From assembly GCA_000432335.1 (NCBI GenBank), contig HF995389.1:33668-68787 (forward strand): a stretch of 35,120 bases of DNA, given 5' to 3'. The position numbers and the translations under genes are program-made. The DNA is from Firmicutes bacterium CAG:646. GTDB taxonomy: Bacteria; Bacillota; Clostridia; Lachnospirales; Lachnospiraceae. The notes below the pieces were generated by a model. The model had not been told where the DNA came from. It ran no database searches and worked only from the letters and a program-made list of their open reading frames with translations. Below, piece after piece: positions 22,515 to 29,659 of this stretch. Each line of letters begins with the position of its first letter. The first letter of the stretch is position 1.

Positions 22515-24020
22515 TTATCTTTTTTTGCGCAGGCGAATCATATTCCAGCTATGTTTTCCCAGTACGCCGGTTAATTTCCCGTCTTTGATTTTTATTCCTG
22601 CTCCTTTTTGCGGTGTTACTTCCCATGGGTGCGTTTCTGTATTCACCGCTTTCATATCTTCATGGCTCAGCACCACATGTTCTTCCAGCTGATATCCTGC
22701 AAATTGTCTCAGATCGCAGATGAGTTCCATATCTTCATCCAGACATTTGTTCACTGCGAAAAGAACCAGTTCTTCCTCTTCTTCCCTCCACACAAGAACA
22801 CCGTCCAGATAAGGAGTCTCTCCATAGGTTTTGCTTTCATAAACGGGAGTTTTGATTAATGTGTGCAAAACGGTTCCTCTGCCGTATCGACTGGTATAGC
22901 AGAATGGATAGAAAATCGTCTGCCGCCATGCTCCGGTATCTGAGGTCATAATAGGAGCGATTACATTTACCAACTGAGCAAGACATCCGATTTTTACTCT
23001 GTCTGCATGGCGCAGCAGCGTGATCAGCATACTTCCCACTAAAAGGGCATCTTCAAAATTATAGATATATTCCAGCTGGTGAGGCGCATTTACCCATTTT
23101 TCCAGTTTTTCATCCGCCTCATTGGAGTGATACCACACATTCCACTCATCGAAAGAAAGGTTGATTTTCTTCTTACTTCTTCTCTTCGCTTTCACGCAGT
23201 CACAGATCGATACCACGGAGGAGATAAATTCATCCATCCCCACGCTGCTGGCAAGAAAGTCTGGGGTGTCGTTGCCTCTGTTGCCATAATACTGATGAAG
23301 CGACAGATAATCTACCTGATCGTAACAGATTCCCAAAACAGTATCTTCCCAGGTTCCAAAAGTGGGCATGTCCAGATTGGAACTTCCGCAAGCCACCGTC
23401 TCAATAGAGGGGTCCAACATCTTCATGAGACGGCCTGTCTCTTCCGCCGCCCGTCCGTATTCCTGAGCAGTTTTATGACCCATCTGCCAGTCGCCGTCCA
23501 TTTCATTTCCCAGACACCACAATTTGATATCGTGAGGATTCTGATATCCATGCGTCTTCCGCAAATCGCTGTAATACGTTCCACCCGGAAAATTACAGTA
23601 TTCCAGCAAATTTCTGGCATCCTCTGCGCCTCTGGTTCCCAGATTCACCGCCATCATAACCTGAGAATCAGCTTTCTTCGCCCAGGAAGCAAACTCATTC
23701 AGTCCAAATGCGTTCGTCTCTGTCACCTGCCATGCCAGATCCAGCCGGGATGGTCTCTGCTTTTTCGGCCCCACGCCGTCCTCCCAGCGATATCCCGACA
23801 CGAAATTCCCTCCCGGATAGCGCACCACTGGAACCTGCAGCTCCTTCACCAGATCCAGTACGTCTTTTCGGAAGCCCTCTTCATCTGCAAAAGGACTATC
23901 CGGCTGATAAATTCCTTCATATACTGCCCGCCCAAGATGTTCGATAAAAGAACCATACAGCCTTTGATCTACATCACTTACAAGAAAATTTCTGTCGGTG
24001 ATAATTTCTGCTTTCTTCAT
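22515..24020 (-). CDS. abfA: Alpha-L-arabinofuranosidase, GH51
   Basis: Removes terminal alpha-L-arabinofuranose from arabinan or arabinoxylan oligosaccharides. The 501 residues have the GH51 layout, a barrel then a C-terminal beta domain. Acid/base Glu173 lies in LWCLGNEMDGDW and nucleophile Glu292 in LSFDEWNVWYH. Other family stretches are LYGSFIEHLGRAVYEGIY (21-38) and VVRYPGGNFVSGYRWEDGVG. There is no signal peptide, so it acts in the cytosol on imported oligosaccharides. I use the ATG at 24020, with GGAGG eight bases upstream; an ATG at 24035 overlaps that ribosome site. No arabinose transporter or catabolic gene is adjacent. Confidence 0.96.
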   Translation of the reverse strand: MKKAEIITDRNFLVSDVDQRLYGSFIEHLGRAVYEGIYQPDSPFADEEGFRKDVLDLVKELQVPVVRYPGGNFVSGYRWEDGVGPKKQRPSRLDLAWQVTETNAFGLNEFASWAKKADSQVMMAVNLGTRGAEDARNLLEYCNFPGGTYYSDLRKTHGYQNPHDIKLWCLGNEMDGDWQMGHKTAQEYGRAAEETGRLMKMLDPSIETVACGSSNLDMPTFGTWEDTVLGICYDQVDYLSLHQYYGNRGNDTPDFLASSVGMDEFISSVVSICDCVKAKRRSKKKINLSFDEWNVWYHSNEADEKLEKWVNAPHQLEYIYNFEDALLVGSMLITLLRHADRVKIGCLAQLVNVIAPIMTSDTGAWRQTIFYPFCYTSRYGRGTVLHTLIKTPVYESKTYGETPYLDGVLVWREEEEELVLFAVNKCLDEDMELICDLRQFAGYQLEEHVVLSHEDMKAVNTETHPWEVTPQKGAGIKIKDGKLTGVLGKHSWNMIRLRKKR

Positions 24021-24059
24021 AATGAATACCTCCATATGTAAAATTTTTAAAATTCATAC

Positions 24060-24088
24060 TTGACTTTTTGTTTTCTTTTTGCTAAACT
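24060..24088 (+). promoter_or_regulatory. Promoter of tRNA-Thr
   Basis: TTGACT (24060-24065), 17 bases, TAAACT (24083-24088), ending 36 bases before the tRNA. It overlaps the region that must hold the divergent GH51 promoter, which I could not define. Confidence 0.75.
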
Positions 24089-24124
24089 ATCTAACTGTAG
24101 CGGATAGCAAGCATCTTATATAAA

Positions 24125-24196
24125 TGCTGATGTGGCTCAGAGGTAGAGCACTTCCTTGGTAAGGAAGGGGTCACGGGTTCAATTCCCGTCATCAGC
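24125..24196 (+). tRNA. tRNA-Thr, anticodon GGT
   Basis: A 72-base cloverleaf with perfect stems: acceptor GCTGATG/CATCAGC with discriminator T, D-stem GCTC/GAGC, anticodon stem CTTCC/GGAAG with loop TTGGTAA (anticodon GGT), T-stem ACGGG/CCCGT with loop TTCAATT. No CCA is encoded. Confidence 0.96.
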
Positions 24197-24202
24197 TTAT
24201 GG

Positions 24203-24239
24203 AAAAGGTAATCAGAGTATTTATTCTGGTTACCTTTTT
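24203..24239 (+). terminator. Rho-independent terminator of tRNA-Thr
   Basis: AAAGGTAATCAGA pairs with TCTGGTTACCTTT around a short loop, followed by TTTT. The remaining bases up to 24319 hold nothing I recognise. Confidence 0.88.
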
Positions 24240-24319
24240 TGCTTTGGCGGATGTATCTGAACTGGGAAAAATCTATTTGTATACCCAATGTGGTTTATGC
24301 CCTTTTTCCCCTGACAGCT

Positions 24320-24523
24320 TTACAATTCGCCCAGTAATCGCAGGTTCAGTTTCCGAACCAGCAGTACTGGATCAATGCCGTGTTCTCTGGCGGCTTCTTC
24401 CAGTGTTTCCCCGGCAGATGCGGCGCAGCCCACACAGTTCATGCCGGATTCCATAAGAATCCGGGCAGCCCGGGCGTCCATTTCCAAAAGTTCCGGGATG
24501 GTAGTTTCTCTTGTTATTTTCAC
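24320..24523 (-). CDS. DUF1858 domain protein (small redox-disulfide-like protein)
   Basis: A 67-residue protein that is entirely a DUF1858 domain: the N-terminal TTIPELLEMDARAARILME segment leads to a CxxC pair, Cys30 and Cys33 (SGMNCVGCAASAGET), then LEEAAREHGID. In larger proteins the domain goes with hybrid-cluster and other redox proteins; a thiol redox or metal role is suggested but not shown. Its ATG overlaps the stop of the nicotinamidase-like gene by four bases, so the two are co-translated. No redox enzyme partner is in the window. Confidence 0.88.
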   Translation of the reverse strand: MKITRETTIPELLEMDARAARILMESGMNCVGCAASAGETLEEAAREHGIDPVLLVRKLNLRLLGEL

Positions 24524-25071
24524 AGAGTATCGCCTCCTTTACGGGCATTTTCAATAGTGATCTGACAGGCACTCATAGCCTGAAGAGCGATATGGTGGCT
24601 TTCAGGGCTTACACCGGCGCAGCAGGCAGCATCCACCAGGAGGGGAACCTCCGGTAAAGCAGCTTTCAGGATCATGGCATTGGAAATCACACAGATATCA
24701 GTGCAAAGTCCTACCAGTGTAATAGAAGAAAGTTCTTTTTGTTCGTGCAATTCTTTGACTTTTTCAGCAAGTTCCATACTTCCGAAAGAAGGTTTGTCAA
24801 TAAGCAGATCTTCGGGACGGACCAGAGAGGCGATCTGAGGATCTAACTGCCAGCCCTCGCTGTTTTTGATACAGTGGGGGACGGGCAGTTTTTTTCCTTC
24901 GGCAGTGTGCAGATAATCCGTCTGATGGGTGTCTCTGGTATAAATTACGTTTCCGGGAAAATTCTTGATTTTTTCCCGGACGGCGGGAACGATGGAACGG
25001 GCTTCGGCAGTTCCAAGCGCCTGAGAAATAAAATCATTTTGCATATCGATTACGATTAATAATGGCGTCAT
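24520..25071 (-). CDS. Cysteine hydrolase of the isochorismatase family, nicotinamidase-like
   Basis: A 183-residue hydrolase. The catalytic triad is Asp9 (VIDMQNDF), Lys93 (IDKPSFGSM) and Cys127 (GLCTDICV). Asp47 and His49 (TRDTHQTDYL) and His66 match the metal ligands of PncA-type nicotinamidases, so the likely reaction is nicotinamide to nicotinate in NAD salvage. The motif order fits PncA better than isochorismatases, but substrate is not certain. I use the ATG at 25071 with GGAGG five bases before it; the frame is open further upstream but lacks a better start. The leader contains a 49-bp repeat. It is coupled to the DUF1858 gene. Confidence 0.88.
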   Translation of the reverse strand: MTPLLIVIDMQNDFISQALGTAEARSIVPAVREKIKNFPGNVIYTRDTHQTDYLHTAEGKKLPVPHCIKNSEGWQLDPQIASLVRPEDLLIDKPSFGSMELAEKVKELHEQKELSSITLVGLCTDICVISNAMILKAALPEVPLLVDAACCAGVSPESHHIALQAMSACQITIENARKGGDTL

Positions 25072-25131
25072 AAAAACCTCCGTAAATTCTGCTGTGGAAA
25101 ATACAGCTGCTGTTCTAATGGTGTTGAGGGG

Positions 25132-25180
25132 AAAAGATGCCTGACGAATTGTTTCGTGCTGCGCACTTTCACAATTCTGC
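25132..25180 (-). repeat. 49-bp dispersed hairpin repeat, copy B, inside a transcribed leader
   Basis: Same element as 7856-7904. It lies between the promoter at 25196-25224 and the nicotinamidase-like ATG at 25071, so it should be transcribed as part of the 5' leader and fold as an RNA hairpin about 60 bases ahead of the start codon. Confidence 0.75.
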
Positions 25181-25195
25181 CCCTGGTATTTTCTT

Positions 25196-25224
25196 ATTAT
25201 AAAAATCTCAATTTTCTTTGTCAA
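25196..25224 (-). promoter_or_regulatory. Promoter of the nicotinamidase-like/DUF1858 pair
   Basis: On the minus strand, a consensus TTGACA (25219-25224), 17 bases, consensus TATAAT (25196-25201). It gives a leader of about 115 bases. Confidence 0.85.
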
Positions 25225-25244
25225 TAAGGGCGGCAAAATATAGA

Positions 25245-25273
25245 TTGACAATCTGGTGGTATTATTATAGGAT
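25245..25273 (+). promoter_or_regulatory. Promoter of the GH20-GH2-DUF2298 run
   Basis: TTGACA (25245-25250), 17 bases, TAGGAT (25268-25273), 57 bases before the GH20 ATG. The -10 is poorer than that of the divergent promoter. No clear operator repeat is seen. Confidence 0.6.
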
Positions 25274-25330
25274 TTTCTTAATCGCAACAAAAGCGATAAG
25301 ACCAATAAAGAATATTGGGAGGATAAGGAC

Positions 25331-27184
25331 ATGGAGAAACAGGTATATATTTTACCTCAGCCGCAGCATAAAAAAGATGGAAACGGCAGCTTTGTATTGA
25401 AGTATGATCACAGAATTTTGTTGGAAAGTTCCTGTAAAATGGAGAGTTATGCTCATGCGTGTCTTCTTCAGCAAGAAGTGGAAGAACAGGCAGGTCTGGA
25501 GTTAGAGATTACCCGGGGCGGTTCTAAGAAAGCAGGGATTTGTCTGGCAGTGGAAGAATCTGACCAGAAGGAAGGATATCGCCTTACGATAGAAAAAGAC
25601 GGCGTTCGCATTGTGGGAGGAAGCGCAAGAGGTCTGCTGTATGGAGTGCAGACGCTTCGTCAGATTCTGCGCCAGAAAGGAGCAAATCTTCCGTTTATGG
25701 AGATAGAAGATTGTCCGCAGATGGCAAATCGTGGATTTTATCATGATGTTACCAGAGGACGGGTGCCGAAGTTATCCTGGCTGAAAAAATTGGCGGATAT
25801 TCTGAGTTTTTATAAAATGAACCAGTTACAGTTATATATTGAACACACGTATCTTTTTGAAGGTTTGAGCGAGATGTGGAGAGACGATACACCTTTGACG
25901 GCGCAGGATATTCTGGAACTGGATGAGTATTGTGCAGGTTTGGGGATTGAGCTGGTACCATCTCTGTCCAGCTTTGGTCATTTGTACAAGTTACTGCGTA
26001 CAAGTACGTATTGTGAGCTTTGCGAGATGCCGGAGCCCGAAAAGGAGCCTTTCAGTATGCATGACCGCATGGCGCATCACACCATCAATGCTTCCCGCGA
26101 GGAAAGTTATGAATTGCTGACAGGGCTGATCGGTGAATATATGTCTCTGTTCCGGTCTCAGTACTTTAATATCGGCGCGGATGAGACTTTTGATCTGGGA
26201 AAAGGAGCTACAAAAGAGATTGCAGACAAATCCGGTGTGGAACGTCTGTATATTGATTTTGTCAATAAACTTTGTCAGTTTGTGGTTTCTAAAGGGAAGA
26301 TTCCTATGTTCTGGGGAGATGTGATCTGTGGATTCCCGGAATACATCAGAGAGCTGCCGAAAGAGACCATCTGTCTGAACTGGGGATATGCGCCGGATCA
26401 GAGCGAGGAGAGTACGGAAAAGCTTGCCAAGGCGGGAGCTGTTCAGTATGTGTGTCCGGGAGTGGGCGGCTGGAATCAGTTTATGAATCTGTATGAATCC
26501 TGTTACCAGAATATTTCCAGAATGTGTACGTACGGAGCAAAACATCATGCGATTGGTATGCTGAATACAGACTGGGGTGATTTTGGCCATGTAAATGATC
26601 CGTCTTTAAGCATTCCCGGAATTATTTACGGAGCTGCATTTTCATGGAATCTGAATATTCTTCCGAAGGAAGAGATTGATCGTCAGATTTCCAGAATTGC
26701 TTTTGGGGATCGAAGTGAGACTGTGATGGCGATTCTGTCTGAACTCAGCAAAAAGAGTGTGTTCGGCTGGTGGAAGGCTGTAATGTATCAGGAGGCAATG
26801 GAGCTTCAGCGAGGCAAGGAGAAGGAATACCTCCTGGGAGAAGAGGAACAGAAGTGCGCGGCGCAGAGCAATGGAGAGATTCAGGAGCTGATGACGCATC
26901 TGGCAGCCGTTATGGAGGAAATGGACAGCAGTATGAGAAAAAATCTCAGACCATGTTTCCTGGCAGGAGAAGCTATGCATATCTTTAACCGTATCGGGCT
27001 GGCGCTTTCTGGAAAAGAGGAGCGACAAGACTTGATCACTCTGGCGGAAGATCTGGAACATTGGTTCTATCATTATAAGAAACAGTGGAGAGTGGTAAGT
27101 CAGGAATCAGAGCTGTTCCAGGTGACTCATATTATCTGCTGGTATGCGGACTGGCTGCGGGATTTGGCGAAAGGAGAGAAATAG
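25331..27184 (+). CDS. Beta-N-acetylhexosaminidase, GH20
   Basis: Removes terminal beta-GlcNAc or beta-GalNAc from oligosaccharides. The 617 residues show an N-terminal GH20b-like domain (to about 128; YRLTIEKDGVRIVGGSARGLLYGVQTL) and a GH20 barrel starting at NRGFYHDVTRGRVPKLSWLKK. The catalytic pair is Asp284-Glu285 in YFNIGADETFDLG. The entry strand reads HDVTRGRVP rather than the RGxMLDxxR of classic chitobiases, pointing to the stand-alone bacterial subgroup. There is no signal peptide. After about residue 480 a helical C-terminal extension follows. GGGAGG lies upstream of the ATG. The GH2 gene begins two bases after its stop. Confidence 0.93.
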   Translation: MEKQVYILPQPQHKKDGNGSFVLKYDHRILLESSCKMESYAHACLLQQEVEEQAGLELEITRGGSKKAGICLAVEESDQKEGYRLTIEKDGVRIVGGSARGLLYGVQTLRQILRQKGANLPFMEIEDCPQMANRGFYHDVTRGRVPKLSWLKKLADILSFYKMNQLQLYIEHTYLFEGLSEMWRDDTPLTAQDILELDEYCAGLGIELVPSLSSFGHLYKLLRTSTYCELCEMPEPEKEPFSMHDRMAHHTINASREESYELLTGLIGEYMSLFRSQYFNIGADETFDLGKGATKEIADKSGVERLYIDFVNKLCQFVVSKGKIPMFWGDVICGFPEYIRELPKETICLNWGYAPDQSEESTEKLAKAGAVQYVCPGVGGWNQFMNLYESCYQNISRMCTYGAKHHAIGMLNTDWGDFGHVNDPSLSIPGIIYGAAFSWNLNILPKEEIDRQISRIAFGDRSETVMAILSELSKKSVFGWWKAVMYQEAMELQRGKEKEYLLGEEEQKCAAQSNGEIQELMTHLAAVMEEMDSSMRKNLRPCFLAGEAMHIFNRIGLALSGKEERQDLITLAEDLEHWFYHYKKQWRVVSQESELFQVTHIICWYADWLRDLAKGEK

Positions 27185-27186
27185 GA

Positions 27187-29625
27187 ATGAAAAAACAGTT
27201 GATTCATGAAGGATGGCAGATGTGCTGTCTGGAAGATCAGGAATGGATGAGCGCATCCGTACCGGGAGACGTCTACTCTGATCTTCTGGCAAACGGAAAA
27301 ATGGAAGATCCGTTTTTTAAAGATAATGAATATCAGGCGAAGGCGCTGATGGAGAAAGAGTACGAATATCGTACAGAGTTTGATTTTTCAGAAAAAGAAT
27401 ATGAAAAGGCAAGAAAGATTTTCCTGCATTTTGACGGAATCGATACGCTGGCAGACATTTATCTCAATGGAACTCATCTGGGAGAGACCATCAGCATGCA
27501 TCGTATCTGGGAATTTCCGGTGGAGAAGGTTTTGAAGGATGGAAAAAATGAACTGCGGGTAGTGCTGCATTCTCCTTTAAAATTCATGGCGGAAGCGTTC
27601 AAAAAATATGGAAATATCGGAAATGATGATACAATAGAAGGATTTATGCATCTTAGAAAAGCGCATTATATGAGCGGCTGGGACTGGGGCGCATGCCTTC
27701 CCAATGCAGGCATTTTCCGTCCGGTCAGTTTGCTGGGCGTGGAGGAAGCCCGCTTTGACAGTGTTTATATCCGTCAGCGTCATGAAAATGGTCAGGTGGC
27801 TTTGAGACCGGAGATTTCCATGGAGATTTTCGAGGGCGCTCAGGAAGAATTTTCTTATGAATGTAAGATCACGCACCCGGACGGAACGGTGCAGACGGTG
27901 GAAGGTTCCCCAGAAGAGATCAACATTTTGAATCCCCAGCTTTGGTGGCCGAATGGACTGGGTGAGCAGCCGTTGTACCAGGTGGAAGTATTCCTGAAAA
28001 AGGGCGGAGATGTTTTGGATATCTGGTCCGGTCGGATCGGACTTCGCACTATGACGGTGAGAAGAGAGAAAGATCAGTGGGGTGAGAGTTTTGCCCATGA
28101 AGTTAATGGTAAGACCGTTTTCGCTATGGGTGCGGATTATATTCCTGAGGACAATATGCCGGGACGTACCAATCCAGAGCGAACCAGAAAGCTTTTGGAA
28201 GACTGTAAGAGAGCAAACTTCAATGCGATTCGTGTCTGGGGCGGCGGTTATTATCCCGAGGATTGGTTCTTTGATCAGTGTGACGAGCTGGGGCTGATGG
28301 TATGGCAGGACTTTATGTTTGCTTGCTCCGTATATGAACTGACGCCGGAATTTGAAGATAATATCCGTCATGAATTTACCGATAACGTGAAGCGGATCCG
28401 TCATCATGCCAGCCTTGCACTGTGGTGTGGAAACAATGAGATGGAAATGTTTGTGGATGAGAGATGCTGGGTGACCAAAGATACAGAGGTGCGGGATTAT
28501 CTGTTCATGTATGAGCGTATTATTCCGCGGATGCTTCAGGAACTGGATCCTGATACCTTCTACTGGCCGGCAAGTCCCTCCTCAGGCGGTTCTTTTGATA
28601 AGCCAAACGATCCTGATCGGGGAGATGTACATTACTGGGAAGTATGGCATGGAAATAAACCATTTTCTGAGTATAGAAAATATTTCTTCCGGTATGCTTC
28701 AGAATTCGGTTTTCAGGCATTTCCGTCAGTAAAGACGCTGGAAACGGTTACAGATGATCCGAAAGATCTGAATCCATATTCTTATGTTATGGAAAAACAT
28801 CAGAGAAATTATGGCGGAAACGGAAAAATCTCTCAGTATATGCAGGCGGCTTACCGTTATCCGGAAAATTTCAATGATTTTGTATATGCTTCTCAGCTTC
28901 TGCAGGCAGATGGAATCCGCTACGGCGTAGAACATTACCGGAGAAACCGGGGACGCTGCATGGGCGCTATTTACTGGCAGTTAAATGATTGCTGGCCGGT
29001 AATTTCCTGGTCCTCCATTGACTATTACGGAAGATGGAAAGCGCTGCATTACTATGCAAAACGGTTCTTTGCTCCGGTTATGGTTTCTTGTGAAGAGCAG
29101 AGCTGGATGACGGCGGGAGCAAATATGAACCGTCAGCATTTTGAATTTGAGAAATCTATCCGTCTGAATGTGGCAAATGAAACGCTGCAGGATCGGAAGG
29201 TATTGGTTCGTTTTGCCGTGAGAAATGCAAAGGCGGAAATTCTTCGGCAGGAAGAGCAGTGGGTGGAAGTAAAACAGTTGTCCAGCGCCTGGTTGGATAA
29301 AGTGGAACTGCCTGAGATCGACTGTTTCAGCGAATATGTAAGTTATGAGGCGGAAGAAAATGGAGAGATTATTTCTCAGGGAACAGTGATCTTCTCTTAT
29401 CCGAAATATTTCAAATACGAAGATCCGAAGCTTACCTGCCGGGTAGATGGAGATGAGATCGTGGTGAACGCATCTGCCTATGCGAAGAGTGTGGAAATTC
29501 AGAATACAGAGGATGATCTGGTTCTTGAGGATAACTTCTTTGATATGAACGGCGGAGAGCGGAGAGTACGGATCATTTCCGGAAAACCGGAAGGTCTGAA
29601 GCTGCGCAGCGTATATGACATTTAA
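27187..29625 (+). CDS. Beta-mannosidase, GH2
   Basis: Cleaves terminal beta-mannose. From the ATG at 27187 it has 812 residues, a usual size for GH2 mannosidases. The jelly-roll start (MKKQLIHEGWQM; SVPGDVYSDLLANG) and the SGWDWGACLPNAGIFRPV block are mannosidase hallmarks. Acid/base Glu418 lies in LWCGNNEMEMF and nucleophile Glu506 in ASEFGFQAFPS; VWGGGYYPEDWFFDQCDELG and YWQLNDCWPVISW are also standard. There is no signal peptide. A longer frame from 27085 lies inside the GH20 gene; AAAGGAG ahead of 27187 supports the shorter one. With GH20 it could take apart Man-beta-GlcNAc units such as the N-glycan core (inference). Confidence 0.94.
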   Translation: MKKQLIHEGWQMCCLEDQEWMSASVPGDVYSDLLANGKMEDPFFKDNEYQAKALMEKEYEYRTEFDFSEKEYEKARKIFLHFDGIDTLADIYLNGTHLGETISMHRIWEFPVEKVLKDGKNELRVVLHSPLKFMAEAFKKYGNIGNDDTIEGFMHLRKAHYMSGWDWGACLPNAGIFRPVSLLGVEEARFDSVYIRQRHENGQVALRPEISMEIFEGAQEEFSYECKITHPDGTVQTVEGSPEEINILNPQLWWPNGLGEQPLYQVEVFLKKGGDVLDIWSGRIGLRTMTVRREKDQWGESFAHEVNGKTVFAMGADYIPEDNMPGRTNPERTRKLLEDCKRANFNAIRVWGGGYYPEDWFFDQCDELGLMVWQDFMFACSVYELTPEFEDNIRHEFTDNVKRIRHHASLALWCGNNEMEMFVDERCWVTKDTEVRDYLFMYERIIPRMLQELDPDTFYWPASPSSGGSFDKPNDPDRGDVHYWEVWHGNKPFSEYRKYFFRYASEFGFQAFPSVKTLETVTDDPKDLNPYSYVMEKHQRNYGGNGKISQYMQAAYRYPENFNDFVYASQLLQADGIRYGVEHYRRNRGRCMGAIYWQLNDCWPVISWSSIDYYGRWKALHYYAKRFFAPVMVSCEEQSWMTAGANMNRQHFEFEKSIRLNVANETLQDRKVLVRFAVRNAKAEILRQEEQWVEVKQLSSAWLDKVELPEIDCFSEYVSYEAEENGEIISQGTVIFSYPKYFKYEDPKLTCRVDGDEIVVNASAYAKSVEIQNTEDDLVLEDNFFDMNGGERRVRIISGKPEGLKLRSVYDI

Positions 29626-29659
29626 GAGCAGTCAGGATATTTTTAAGAGGGGACAGATC

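Noticed and set aside
23079..24041. A 320-codon open frame on the plus strand
   Set aside because: Antisense to the GH51 gene, which has intact catalytic residues.
27577..28407. A 276-codon open frame on the minus strand
   Set aside because: Antisense to the GH2 beta-mannosidase; no ribosome site or domain.
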